This document shows positions 1 to 8,324 of a DNA stretch of 32,696 nt, piece by piece. Source of the stretch: Desulfovibrio legallii (GTDB lineage: Bacteria; Desulfobacterota; Desulfovibrionia; Desulfovibrionales; Desulfovibrionaceae); assembly GCF_004309735.1 (NCBI RefSeq), contig NZ_SIXC01000003.1, forward strand, positions 221,471 to 254,166. Reading direction: 5' to 3'. The notes under the pieces are model-generated. The model had not been told where the DNA came from, made no database searches, and worked only from the letters and a program-made list of their open reading frames with translations. How positions within the stretch are numbered: the stretch's first letter is position 1; each line of letters begins with the position of its first letter. Position numbers and translations under genes: made by a program.

Positions 1-500
1 AGCACATCCTCCACCATGGCGTCGCTCAGGGGGCGGTAGTCCGGCTGGCCATAGGCCTTGATGTAGCCGTTGTAGTGGTTGCGCTTTTTGTGAAAACGGT
101 TGCCGGGCAGCTCGGCCAGGTCGGTCTGGTTGTAGAGGTATTCCCACTGGCCGCGATCTTCCCGGCCTTCCACCTGGCCCGGCAGGGCCCTTTGCCAGAT
201 ATGGAGCAGGGTTTCAGGCACGCGGGTCACACTGTGCTCGGCCACGTCAAAGCCACAGGGCAGCAGATCCTTCCAGGCCACGGCGTTCCAGTCGCCCACC
301 GGGGCCCAGCAGACCAGATTGGGGCGGGTTTGCCGTATCCAGCAAAGGTTGTCCGCAAAGCACCACTCCAGGCCGTAATAGGCCTGCCAACCCCAGAGGT
401 TGGCCAGGGTATAGTCCAGGGAACGGCAGGGGGTGCGCTGCCAGAGTTCGTAATAGCGCTCGCGGTCTTCCAGGGTAACGGGGGTAAAGTCTTTGCTCAC
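1..500 (-). CDS. DUF2156 / LPG-synthase-C domain protein, 3' part missing
   Basis: The reading frame is open from a GTG at 500 to the window edge, so the C-terminus is missing (about 166 residues visible). A strong ribosome site (AAGGAGA, about 7 nt upstream) fixes the GTG start. The protein begins VSKDFTPVTLEDRERYYELW and later has ELPGNRFHKKRNHYNGYIK, which I recognise as the pattern of stand-alone DUF2156 proteins. DUF2156 is the GNAT-like domain also found at the C-terminus of lysyl-phosphatidylglycerol synthase; stand-alone members are mostly uncharacterised. It follows the MATE gene by 61 nt on the same strand and is probably the third gene of the lysA operon. Aminoacyl transfer is a family-based guess, not shown by the sequence. 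Confidence 0.82.
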   Translation of the reverse strand, partial: MSKDFTPVTLEDRERYYELWQRTPCRSLDYTLANLWGWQAYYGLEWCFADNLCWIRQTRPNLVCWAPVGDWNAVAWKDLLPCGFDVAEHSVTRVPETLLHIWQRALPGQVEGREDRGQWEYLYNQTDLAELPGNRFHKKRNHYNGYIKAYGQPDYRPLSDAMVEDV

Positions 501-561
501 GGGTATATCTCCTTGCACGGCCCGGCGGTGCACCTGCCGGGGCGTGGTATATGCTGTGTGA

Positions 562-1971
562 TCAGACGGCGCGCTGGTGCCGGCAGCGCATGGCAAAGCG
601 CGTCCAGTCGCGGTAGCGCACTACATAGAACATGATGGCGGTCTGCAGAACCTGGGAGCAGAGCATGGCTGCGAACACACCCGAAGCCGTGCCCCAGAGC
701 ACATGCCCCAGCAGCCAGCCCAACGGCAGGCGCACCAACCAGAAGGTGCCGCCGAAGATAAGCAGGTTGTACCTGGTGGCCCCGGCGCCCACCATTATGC
801 CCCCCATGACCGTGCTGGCAATGGAAAAGGGCGTGGAAAGCAGGTTGTAGGTCAGGTAACTGACGATCTGCGCACGGGTGCCCGCTTCCTGCGAAAGCAG
901 GGCGGCGACCTCGGCGCGGAAGGGCCAGAGCAGGGCGGCCATACCGCTCATGGCTGCGGCGGCCACCAGCACCATGAACAGGCCCACGCGTTTGGCCTCT
1001 TCCGGCCTGCCCGCGCCCAGGCTGTTGCCCACCAGCACGGCCACGCTCATATTGCAGGCCATGCCGGGCAAAAAGAGCAGGGCCTCCACACGCAGACCGG
1101 CGGTGAGCCCGGCCAGAGCGTTGACGCTGTCCGCAGGCAGGGAGGCCACCAATACGAATAAGGTCATGTAGCCGGATTGCCAGACGATCTGCGCGGCCCC
1201 TGCAGGCAGGGCCACCTTGAGCAGGTAGGGCAGGGCGGCCTTGAGCCAGCGGAAGGGGGGCAGGGCGTCGCGTCGCAGGTAGCCGTAGCGGGCCAGCAGC
1301 AGACAGTTGCACAGCGCGCCCAGATACTGCACGGCCACGCCCGTCCAGATCAGCCCCATATAGCCCAGCTTGGGCAGGCCGAACCAGCCCAGGCCCAGAC
1401 CCAGGCAGCCCAGCAGATTGAGGGCGCACACGCCCACGGCCACCCAGAGGGGCGGCAGCACCTGGCGCGTGGCCCGGAACATGACGCCCGTGGAGGCGTA
1501 GACGTACTGGGCGGGCAGCCCCAGCATGCTTACCCGCCACATGTCGCTGGTGAGGGGAAAGATGCTTTCCGGCACTTGCAAAAGGCGCAGCAGCGGGTCG
1601 CCGTAGAGCCAGCCGACCAGTGCAATAATCAGGCCCAGGCCCAGGCTGCCCGCCACGGTGGTGACAACATAGCGCCGGGCGCGGGACACGCGCAGCGCGC
1701 CCAGAGACTGGCTTACCGCGGCCGTTGCCCCGCTGGAGACGGCCATGGCCACCACCATAAGCAGAATGCCGCACTGGTTGACCATGCCCAGCGCGGCCTG
1801 CACCTGTGCGCTGAGCTGCCCGGCCACCCATACGGCCACAAAGCCCATGAAGAACATAAGGTACATCATGAGCATCTGCGGCCAGGTAAGCCGCCAGACG
1901 GCGCGGGGGGCGGTGCTCAGGTCCGGCGCGGGGCTGGTTTGCGGCGGGGGGGCGCCGCGAAGGGAGGTCAC
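562..1971 (-). CDS. MATE-family multidrug/metabolite exporter
   Basis: A 469-residue, very hydrophobic protein with about twelve predicted membrane helices arranged as two similar halves, the usual length and layout of MATE (multi-antimicrobial extrusion) cation antiporters of the inner membrane. Helix-region motifs such as GQLSAQVQAALGMVNQ and the SSGATAAVSQSLGA stretch match the family. The frame stays open into lysA, but the plausible start is a GTG at 1971, one base beyond the lysA stop codon (1975-1973), so translation is probably coupled; no good Shine-Dalgarno is visible. A later in-frame start would cut into the first helix. The substrate cannot be read from sequence. Its position behind lysA makes a lysine-related or cationic substrate possible, but this is inference. 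Confidence 0.88.
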   Translation of the reverse strand: MTSLRGAPPPQTSPAPDLSTAPRAVWRLTWPQMLMMYLMFFMGFVAVWVAGQLSAQVQAALGMVNQCGILLMVVAMAVSSGATAAVSQSLGALRVSRARRYVVTTVAGSLGLGLIIALVGWLYGDPLLRLLQVPESIFPLTSDMWRVSMLGLPAQYVYASTGVMFRATRQVLPPLWVAVGVCALNLLGCLGLGLGWFGLPKLGYMGLIWTGVAVQYLGALCNCLLLARYGYLRRDALPPFRWLKAALPYLLKVALPAGAAQIVWQSGYMTLFVLVASLPADSVNALAGLTAGLRVEALLFLPGMACNMSVAVLVGNSLGAGRPEEAKRVGLFMVLVAAAAMSGMAALLWPFRAEVAALLSQEAGTRAQIVSYLTYNLLSTPFSIASTVMGGIMVGAGATRYNLLIFGGTFWLVRLPLGWLLGHVLWGTASGVFAAMLCSQVLQTAIMFYVVRYRDWTRFAMRCRHQRAV

Positions 1972-1972
1972 A

Positions 1973-3244
1973 CTAATCCAGGAGGCAGCGCGCCAGGTCT
2001 TCAAGGTTTTCACGCCGGCGGATGAGCCGTGCCGTGCCGTCGCTCTGGATGAGCACTTCCGCCGGACGGCGGCGCATGTTGTAGTTGGAGCCCATGGTAA
2101 AGCCGTAGGCCCCGGCGTCCAGCACGCCCAGGACGTCGCCCTCATGCAGGGCGGGTAGGGTGCGGTCCTTGGCCAGGATGTCGCCGCTTTCGCAGATGTT
2201 GCCCACAATGGTCTGCGGCAGGGCGTCGCGTGCGCACGCGCCTGGGGCTTCGTAGATTTCAAAGTCGTGGAAGGAATCGTACATGGCTGGGCGCACCAGC
2301 ACGTTAAAGCCCAGGTCCGTGCCCACATAGCGCCTGTCGCCGTTGTTTTTCACGGCGTGCACGCGGCCCAGCAACACGCCGCATTCGGCGGCCACATAGC
2401 GGCCGGGCTCCACAAGAAAACGCCCCTGGTAGCCGGTCTGGGCGGCCCAGTCGCTGATGAGGGCGTGCAGCCGCGCGCCCAGGTCGGCCATGTCCAGCCG
2501 GGTTTCGTTGTCGTATTTGTGGTAAGGGATGCCGAAGCCGCCGCCGAAGTCAATGACCTCCAGCGTGGCGAGGGTCGCCGCGGGCAGGCGTTCGGCCAGG
2601 TGCAGAAGTACCGTGGCGGCGTTCAGGTAGCCGTCCGGCTCCATGAACAGCGAACCGATATGCTGGTTGATGCCTGCCAGCGTCAGATTGTGGCGCTTGA
2701 GCAGGGCCAGTACATCGTCCAGCTTGTCCGGGGTGACGCCGAACTTGGTGGCCTTGCCCGCCGTGATGACCTTGGCGTGGTGCCCCGCGCCGATGCCGGG
2801 GTTAAAGCGCACCATGACCTTGCCGCCGGGGTTGAGGCTGCCCAGCAGGTCCAGTTGAGAGAGGGAATCCACGCTGACGAGCAGGCCCTTGACCATGGCG
2901 TTCTGTAGCTCCGCAGCGGAGTTGTTGTTGGAAATATACAGGATTTCTTTGGGGGTAAAGCCCGCCAGTTCGTCCATATGGAGTTCGCCGGGGCTCATGG
3001 CGTCCACCACCAGGCCTTCCTGGCGCGCCACCTTGAGCAGGGCCGGGTTGGCGTTGGCTTTGACGGAATAGTTCACGCCAAAGCCGGGATGGGCGGAAAG
3101 CCCCTTGAGCTCGCGGCAGCGTTGGCGCAGGATGTTTTCGTTGTAGACATAGAGGGGGGTGCCGTAAGTTTCGGCCAGTTCGCGGGGGGTGTGGCGGCCG
3201 TAAAAAGAGCAGGCGTCGGTATAGCTGGATCGGATATGCGACAT
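1973..3244 (-). CDS. lysA: diaminopimelate decarboxylase
   Basis: Catalyses the PLP-dependent decarboxylation of meso-diaminopimelate to L-lysine, the last step of lysine synthesis, in the cytoplasm. The 423-residue length is typical. The PLP lysine is K62 in NYSVKANAN; the barrel has the glycine-rich phosphate loop GGGFGIPY; the C-terminal domain has VEPGRYVA, the CESGD substrate/PLP motif and AGAYGFTMGSNYN. These favour LysA over carboxynorspermidine or arginine decarboxylases of the same fold. The ATG at 3244 has a GAGG ribosome site. It is the first gene of a leftward operon with the MATE and DUF2156 genes, and a near-consensus promoter lies about 80 nt upstream. No lysine riboswitch was recognised in the leader. 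Confidence 0.95.
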   Translation of the reverse strand: MSHIRSSYTDACSFYGRHTPRELAETYGTPLYVYNENILRQRCRELKGLSAHPGFGVNYSVKANANPALLKVARQEGLVVDAMSPGELHMDELAGFTPKEILYISNNNSAAELQNAMVKGLLVSVDSLSQLDLLGSLNPGGKVMVRFNPGIGAGHHAKVITAGKATKFGVTPDKLDDVLALLKRHNLTLAGINQHIGSLFMEPDGYLNAATVLLHLAERLPAATLATLEVIDFGGGFGIPYHKYDNETRLDMADLGARLHALISDWAAQTGYQGRFLVEPGRYVAAECGVLLGRVHAVKNNGDRRYVGTDLGFNVLVRPAMYDSFHDFEIYEAPGACARDALPQTIVGNICESGDILAKDRTLPALHEGDVLGVLDAGAYGFTMGSNYNMRRRPAEVLIQSDGTARLIRRRENLEDLARCLLD

Positions 3245-3317
3245 ACGTACCTCATGCAGTGCCGAAAACGCAGGGTTGGTCCGGTTCGGGCCCTGGTCGG
3301 TGTGATTGGAACAGGCA

Positions 3318-3353
3318 AATAATCATTATTGGTTCTCTGTGCCGCGCTGTCAA
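3318..3353 (-). promoter_or_regulatory. lysA operon promoter with a dyad over the -10
   Basis: On the minus strand TTGACA (3353-3348, perfect -35) is followed after exactly 17 nt by AATAAT (3330-3325, 5/6 match to the -10). The -10 forms half of a perfect 6-1-6 inverted repeat, AATAATnATTATT at 3318-3330. This AT-rich dyad in a GC-rich intergenic region resembles the core of Fur/PerR-family operators, so a bound repressor would block the -10. The promoter is strong evidence; the regulator is a guess. Confidence 0.7.
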
Positions 3354-3452
3354 GATACTTGAGCGGGCGCACAAGCCCGCTGGCGGGGCGCGGGGCCGCC
3401 GCAGCCGCCGCAGGTCTGCCCGCATTGACAGAAGGCCTGCGGCGTGTTTTTC

Positions 3453-3461
3453 TGCTATCTT
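3453..3461 (+). promoter_or_regulatory. possible extended -10 promoter for the FKBP gene
   Basis: TGCTATCTT reads as an extended -10 (TGn plus TATCTT), about 72 nt upstream of the FKBP start. A TTGACA at 3425-3430 lies upstream, but its 25-nt spacing is too long for a normal -35/-10 pair. Weak call. Confidence 0.3.
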
Positions 3462-3533
3462 CATCAAGGGCGCGTTGCGCAGCCGGCAACGCTGATCGGT
3501 TGCGGCGGGCCCACCCCAGACAATGGAGTAGTT

Positions 3534-3956
3534 ATGGGCATCAAAAAAGGCGACACGGTGCGCGCGCACTACACGGGCACCCTTGACGACGGCACGGTAT
3601 TCGATTCCTCGCGGGAGCGTGATCCTCTGGAATTCGTGCAGGGCCAGGGCATGCTCATCCCCGGTTTCGAGAGCGCCGTGGAAGGGCACGAGGCCGGCGA
3701 CGTAGTCAGCGTGACCATCGCCCCCGAAGAAGCCTACGGCGAGGCGGACCCGGAGCTGATCTTCACCGTGCCCCGCGCCCAGGTGCCGGACCATATTCCC
3801 CTCAATGTGGGCGTGCCCCTGCAGCTTTCCAACGAGCAGGGACAGATGGACGTGACCATCACCGAAGTGGGCCCGGAAGAAATCACCCTGGACGCCAATC
3901 ACCCCTTGGCGGGCAAAAGCCTGACCTTTGAAATAGAAATCGTCAGCGTCGGCTAG
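3534..3956 (+). CDS. SlyD-type FKBP peptidyl-prolyl cis-trans isomerase
   Basis: A 140-residue cytoplasmic folding enzyme and chaperone of the FKBP family. The N-terminal FKBP half has KKGDTVRAHYTGTLDDGTVFDSS and the GMLIPGFESAVEG segment; the insert-in-flap chaperone domain occupies roughly residues 65-115 (FTVPRAQVPDHIPLNVG); the end returns to the FKBP fold with DANHPLAGKSLTFEIEI. The pattern is that of the SlyD subgroup, but the His/Cys-rich nickel-binding tail of E. coli SlyD is absent. The frame stays open upstream, but the ATG at 3534 has a GGAG site and matches the family N-terminus. It is divergent from lysA and appears to be a single-gene unit. Confidence 0.93.
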   Translation: MGIKKGDTVRAHYTGTLDDGTVFDSSRERDPLEFVQGQGMLIPGFESAVEGHEAGDVVSVTIAPEEAYGEADPELIFTVPRAQVPDHIPLNVGVPLQLSNEQGQMDVTITEVGPEEITLDANHPLAGKSLTFEIEIVSVG

Positions 3957-4281
3957 CGCGTATTTTGAGAAGGTGCATTCTCAAAATGTTGTGAGGCTCA
4001 CTCCGGTGCTTATCGGTGTAAATACATTGCGTTTACGCCCCATAGGGGATGCCTGCCTGCGCAGTTGCCGGGGCATTTTTACAGTGGAATTGTCCTGAAA
4101 AGCCGCGTTGACGGCAGCCCGCCGCGTCTGTTTTGCGGCCGGGGAGCTTTGCCGTTCTGACAGCATAACCACCGTTCCGACGCGGTTGTCGCAGCGCCGT
4201 TTTTTGCGACAGCCGCGCGGCGCGGAAGCCCTGTGCACGAACCTTTGTCCGAACCCCCTCTCTTCCAGCAAGAGGTTTTTC
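3957..4281. other. 325-nt non-coding leader between FKBP and glnN, with hairpins
   Basis: No convincing gene. Three inverted repeats are visible. (1) ATTTTGAGAA at 3962-3971 pairs perfectly with TTCTCAAAAT at 3978-3987 around a 6-nt loop, directly after the FKBP stop; there is no T-tract. (2) An 8-bp near-perfect repeat, GGTGTAAA/TTTACGCC, lies around 4014-4036. (3) TGTCGCA at 4187-4193 pairs with TGCGACA at 4205-4211. No clean sigma-70 or sigma-54 promoter was found. The length and structures suggest regulated expression of glnN. Confidence 0.5.
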
Positions 4282-6474
4282 ATGAGCAGCAATACCGCCA
4301 GATACGACGCCATCCAGGCCATTACCGGCTATCGTCCGGAAGCGGCCCCCCTCAACTTTGCGGATACCAAACCCACGGATATTTTTGGCTGCAACGTGTT
4401 CAACGACCGCGTCATGCGCGAGCGCCTGCCCAAGAGCGTGTACAAGGCTCTGCATAAGACCGTAGAATACGGTGAGCGCATGGACCCTGCCATTGCCGAT
4501 ACCGTGGCTGCAGTCATGAAGGACTGGGCCATCGAAAAAGGCGCTACCCACTTTACCCATATTTTTTATCCCCTTACAGGACAGACGGCGGAAAAGCACG
4601 ACAGCTTCCTCATGCCCGACGGCAACGGCGGCGTCATTGCCGAATTTTCCGGATCCATGCTCATCCGGGGCGAGCCGGACGCCTCCTCCTTTCCTTCCGG
4701 CGGCCTGCGCTCCACCTTTGAAGCGCGCGGCTACACGGCCTGGGACGTGACCAGCCCCGCTTATATCATGGAAAACCCCAACGGCACTTTTTTGTGCATT
4801 CCCACCATGTTCCTTTCCTGGACGGGCGTGGCCCTGGACAAAAAAACGCCGCTTTTGCGCTCGGCTCAGGCCCTCAACCGCCAGGCCAAACGGGTGCTGC
4901 GCCTCTTTGACGAGGAAACTGAGCACCCCGTCATCTCTTACGCCGGGCTGGAGCAGGAATATTTCTGCATCGACCACAATTTCAACTTTGCCCGGCCCGA
5001 CATCCAGATCGCCGGGCGGTCGCTGTTTGGCGCGCGCCCGGCCAAGGGGCAGGAATTCAGCGACCAGTATTTTGGGGTCATCCCCCAGCGGGTGCTTTCC
5101 TACATGATGGAAGTGGAGCGGGAGCTCTACAAACTGGGCGTGCCCGTGCGCACCCGCCATAATGAGGTGGCCCCCAGCCAGTACGAAATCGCGCCCCTCT
5201 ATGAGGTGAGCAACCTGGCCGTGGACCACAACCACATCATCATGTCCATGCTGCGCAACGTGGCCAAGCGCTACGGTCTCAAGTGCCTGCTGCACGAAAA
5301 ACCCTTTGCCTGCGTCAACGGTTCGGGCAAGCACGTCAACTATTCCATCGGCAACGCGGAGCTGGGTTCCCTGTTCGACCCCGGCGAGACCCCGCACGCC
5401 AACGCCAAGTTTCTGGTTTTTTGTGCGGCCATGATCCGCGCCGTGCACAAGTTCGGCGGCCTGCTGCGCACCACTGTGGCCAGCGCCGGCAACGACCACC
5501 GTCTGGGCGCCAATGAAGCGCCCCCGGCCATCATGTCCATCTTTTTGGGCGACCAGCTTACGGAAGTTTTTGAAGCCTTCCGCGCCGGCAGGGTGGAGGA
5601 CGCCGCCAACGGCAAAAAGCGCCGGGCCCTTAACCTGGGTGTGGACACCCTGCCCGCCCTGCCCGCCGACCCCGGCGACCGCAATCGCACCAGCCCCGTG
5701 GCCTTTACGGGTAACCGCTTTGAGTTCCGGGCCCTGGGCTCCAGCCAGTCCGCTGCAGGTTCCATTACGGCGCTGAACACCATGATGGCCGATTCGCTGG
5801 GCTTTGCCGCCGACTGGCTGGAACGCAAACTGGGCGAGGGCATGCCCTTTAACGCCGCCCTGGAATCCTTCATCGGCCATGTCATGGACGAGCACAGCGC
5901 CGTTATTTTCAACGGCGACGGCTATTCCGAGGTCTGGCACAAGGAAGCCGTGCGTCGTGGTCTGCCCAACCTGCGCAATACGCCCGAGGCTTTGCCCGAA
6001 CTGACCCTGCCTGAAGTTATTGCGCTTTACGAAACCCATGGCGTGCTCAACCGCGCGGAACTCAAGGCCCGACAGGAAATTTATCTGGAGCAGTACTGCA
6101 AGAGCGTGCGCACTGAGGCCAATCTGGTCATCCGCATGGCTCGTACGGTCATCTTCCCGGCGGGCATGCGCTATCAGGGCGAACTGGCCGCCACGGCGGC
6201 GCAGATGCAGGCTGTGGGCAAGGAAGCCCGCACCCGCACCCTGGATGAGGTGACGGAATACCTGCGCGGTCTGCAGGACGCCTGCGGGCAACTGGAGGCG
6301 GTACTGGCGGAAGTGGAGGCCCTGGGCATGGGCATGGATGCGGCGCGCCGCTACTGCAACGACGTGTTGCCGCAAATGCAGGAGGTACGCCGCTATGCGG
6401 ACCATCTGGAAACCCGTGTGGCCGACGATTTGTGGCCCCTGCCCAATTATCAGGAGATTTTGTTCGGCAAGTAG
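4282..6474 (+). CDS. glnN: glutamine synthetase type III
   Basis: Makes glutamine from glutamate, ammonia and ATP in the cytoplasm, the entry step of nitrogen assimilation. At 730 residues it has the length of the large GSIII class rather than the roughly 470-residue GSI. Family features include FGCNVFND near the N-terminus, [12 protein letters not shown], the [16 protein letters not shown] stretch, the catalytic-core [12 protein letters not shown] (compare the GSI NGSGMH motif), [13 protein letters not shown] and [15 protein letters not shown] helical C-terminal region of about 200 residues follows, as in GSIII dodecamers. The ATG at 4282 has an AAGAGG site; upstream in-frame codons lack family similarity. 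There is no GSI adenylylation-site region. It is followed by a hairpin and then metN, and appears monocistronic. Confidence 0.96.
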   Translation: MSSNTARYDAIQAITGYRPEAAPLNFADTKPTDIFGCNVFNDRVMRERLPKSVYKALHKTVEYGERMDPAIADTVAAVMKDWAIEKGATHFTHIFYPLTGQTAEKHDSFLMPDGNGGVIAEFSGSMLIRGEPDASSFPSGGLRSTFEARGYTAWDVTSPAYIMENPNGTFLCIPTMFLSWTGVALDKKTPLLRSAQALNRQAKRVLRLFDEETEHPVISYAGLEQEYFCIDHNFNFARPDIQIAGRSLFGARPAKGQEFSDQYFGVIPQRVLSYMMEVERELYKLGVPVRTRHNEVAPSQYEIAPLYEVSNLAVDHNHIIMSMLRNVAKRYGLKCLLHEKPFACVNGSGKHVNYSIGNAELGSLFDPGETPHANAKFLVFCAAMIRAVHKFGGLLRTTVASAGNDHRLGANEAPPAIMSIFLGDQLTEVFEAFRAGRVEDAANGKKRRALNLGVDTLPALPADPGDRNRTSPVAFTGNRFEFRALGSSQSAAGSITALNTMMADSLGFAADWLERKLGEGMPFNAALESFIGHVMDEHSAVIFNGDGYSEVWHKEAVRRGLPNLRNTPEALPELTLPEVIALYETHGVLNRAELKARQEIYLEQYCKSVRTEANLVIRMARTVIFPAGMRYQGELAATAAQMQAVGKEARTRTLDEVTEYLRGLQDACGQLEAVLAEVEALGMGMDAARRYCNDVLPQMQEVRRYADHLETRVADDLWPLPNYQEILFGK

Positions 6475-6483
6475 CGGCAGGGC

Positions 6484-6514
6484 GGGCGCGACCCTCTGCG
6501 AAGGCGTCGCGCCC
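6484..6514 (+). terminator. hairpin after glnN, possible terminator
   Basis: GGGCGCGAC (6484-6492) pairs perfectly with GTCGCGCCC (6506-6514) 10 nt beyond the glnN stop. No uridine run follows, so it may be a weak terminator or an RNA-stabilising 3' end. Confidence 0.45.
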
Positions 6515-6598
6515 AGGGCTTTCGCCAGATGGCTTCCGGGGCGGGCGTGCCGTGCGGCAAGGGTAGTATTTTGAGGCGGTTCAGCAGGCAGAGGACGG

Positions 6599-7597
6599 AT
6601 GATAGAGGTCAGCGGTCTTTGTAAGAGCTACGGCGCGCACGAGGTCTTGCACAATATTGACATGTGCGTGCACGAGGGCGAAATCTTCGGCATCGTGGGG
6701 CATTCCGGCGCGGGCAAGTCTACCTTGCTGCGCTGCCTCAACGGTCTGGAGCCGTACCAGAAGGGCAGCGTGAAGGTCATGGGCGTGGAGGTGGCCGGTC
6801 TGGAAGGCCGCCGCCTGCGTGAGCTGCAGAGCAAGATGGGCATGATTTTTCAGAATTTTAATCTCATGGCCCGTAAAAATGTCTTTGACAACGTGGCCTT
6901 TCCGCTGGCCATCTGGCACAAGGGCAACCCGCGTAAGCGGGTTATGGAGCTGCTGGAACTGGTGGGCCTGGCGGACAGAGCCGGGCAAAGGGTGCAGAGT
7001 CTGAGCGGCGGGCAGAAGCAGCGCGTGGGCATTGCCCGCGCCCTGGCCCTGAATCCGCAGGTGTTGCTTTGCGACGAGGCCACCTCGGCCTTGGACCCCA
7101 AGACCACGGCCTCCATTCTGGACCTGCTGGAGGACATCAACAAGCGTCTGCACCTGACCATCATCATGGTCACGCACCAGATGGAGGTGGTCAAGCGCCT
7201 TTGCCACAGCCTGCTTTTGCTGGACAACGGCCGCACCGTGGGCCTGGGCCGGACAGAGGAGCTCTTTCTCGCGCCCGGCAAGGATATGCAGGCTTTTGCC
7301 GACAATGAATACACCCTCATCCCCGGCGGCACCAACATCCGGCTCATGTTCCCGCGGGAGATCTCGCAGCAGGCGGTCATCACCCACATGGCCCGCAGCC
7401 TGGACCTGGACTTTTCCATTGTGGGCGGCAAGCTGGAGCGCTACCTGGACGACGTGTTCGGCTTTCTTATCATCAACGTGCCGGACCAGAGCAGGGACAC
7501 TGTGCTGCGCTACCTGAAGGACCACCGGCTGTACTGGGAGATTCTGGAGTATCCGCAGGCAGAGAAGGAGGCGGCGCATGACCGGGCAGCTGACTGA
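6599..7597 (+). CDS. metN: methionine ABC importer ATPase
   Basis: ATP-binding subunit of the MetNIQ high-affinity methionine importer, on the cytoplasmic face of the inner membrane. Walker A is GHSGAGKST (residues 34-42), the Q-loop is MIFQNFNLM, the signature LSGGQKQR is at about 135-142, Walker B is VLLCDEATSALD, and the switch histidine is in MVTHQM. Beyond about residue 250 lies the C-terminal NIL domain (FPREISQQAVITHM and onward), which in characterised MetN proteins binds methionine and inhibits transport. The 332-residue length is typical. The ATG at 6599 has a GAGG site. It overlaps metI by 20 nt. No SAM riboswitch was recognised upstream. Confidence 0.95.
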   Translation: MIEVSGLCKSYGAHEVLHNIDMCVHEGEIFGIVGHSGAGKSTLLRCLNGLEPYQKGSVKVMGVEVAGLEGRRLRELQSKMGMIFQNFNLMARKNVFDNVAFPLAIWHKGNPRKRVMELLELVGLADRAGQRVQSLSGGQKQRVGIARALALNPQVLLCDEATSALDPKTTASILDLLEDINKRLHLTIIMVTHQMEVVKRLCHSLLLLDNGRTVGLGRTEELFLAPGKDMQAFADNEYTLIPGGTNIRLMFPREISQQAVITHMARSLDLDFSIVGGKLERYLDDVFGFLIINVPDQSRDTVLRYLKDHRLYWEILEYPQAEKEAAHDRAAD

Positions 7598-8288
7598 CAT
7601 GGGCGCGGCGGCGCAGATCTTCTGGCCCCTGTGGGAGCGCCTGCTGGACAAGTGGCCGGAAATCGTCACCGCCACCTGGGAGACGCTGCAGATGGTGCTG
7701 CTCTCCACGGTCTTTTCTCTGGCATCGGGCTTTTTACTGGCCATCCTCATGATCGTGACCAATCCCCTCATGAGCCTGCGCCCCTGTCGCCCGGTTTACC
7801 AGGTGGTGGATTTTGTGGTCAATCTGCTGCGTTCCTTCCCCTTCATCATTCTGCTCATTGCCATTATCCCCGTTACGCGGCTGGTGGTGGGCACCTCCAT
7901 CGGCAGCGCCGCGGCCATTGTGCCCCTCACCGTGGCGGCCGCGCCCTTTGTGGCCCGCCTCATTGAAGGCTGTTTTCTGGAGGTGGACAAGGGCGTCATT
8001 GAGGCCGCGCGGTCCTTCGGGGCCAGCAACGGGCAGATCATTTTTCGTGTGCTGCTGCCGGAAGCCTTGCCCTCCATTGTGCTCAACGTGGCGGTCATTG
8101 CCATCACCTTGCTGGGCTATTCGGCTATGGCGGGCACCGTGGGCGGCGGCGGTCTGGGCGATCTGGCCGTCAAATACGGCTACAACCGCTTTCAGGTGGA
8201 CATCATGGTTTATTCTGTGGTGATCCTCTGCATCCTGGTGCTGGTCATTCAGGGCCTCTGCAATCTGCTTTACAAACTGCTGCGCTGA
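7578..8288 (+). CDS. metI: methionine ABC importer permease
   Basis: Inner-membrane permease of the MetNIQ importer, working as a dimer with two MetN subunits. The 236-residue protein has about five to six hydrophobic helices and the coupling-helix motif EAARSFGASNGQIIFRVLLP, which docks onto the ATPase. LLRSFPFIILLIAIIP is characteristic of MetI. The ATG at 7578 lies inside the end of metN and is preceded by GGAGG, so the two genes are translationally linked. metQ follows after 36 nt. Confidence 0.95.
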   Translation: MTGQLTDMGAAAQIFWPLWERLLDKWPEIVTATWETLQMVLLSTVFSLASGFLLAILMIVTNPLMSLRPCRPVYQVVDFVVNLLRSFPFIILLIAIIPVTRLVVGTSIGSAAAIVPLTVAAAPFVARLIEGCFLEVDKGVIEAARSFGASNGQIIFRVLLPEALPSIVLNVAVIAITLLGYSAMAGTVGGGGLGDLAVKYGYNRFQVDIMVYSVVILCILVLVIQGLCNLLYKLLR

Positions 8289-8324
8289 GGCGCGGCCTTC
8301 ACCTTTTTGCGTAAAGGAGTCTGT

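Noticed and set aside
501..514. AAGGAGATATACC before the DUF2156 gene looks like the ribosome site of expression vectors
   Set aside because: The flanks are continuous native-looking operon sequence; a strong natural Shine-Dalgarno is sufficient, so vector contamination is unlikely.
3245..3324. Lysine riboswitch upstream of lysA
   Set aside because: The transcribed leader is only about 75 nt and has no suitable multi-stem structure.
4033..6405. 790-codon open frame on the minus strand opposite glnN
   Set aside because: It is the antisense shadow of a high-GC gene; the protein has no family pattern, whereas the plus strand is an unmistakable glutamine synthetase.
6475..6598. SAM riboswitch upstream of metN
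   Set aside because: The 124-nt spacer contains the glnN 3' hairpin but no recognisable S-box core.
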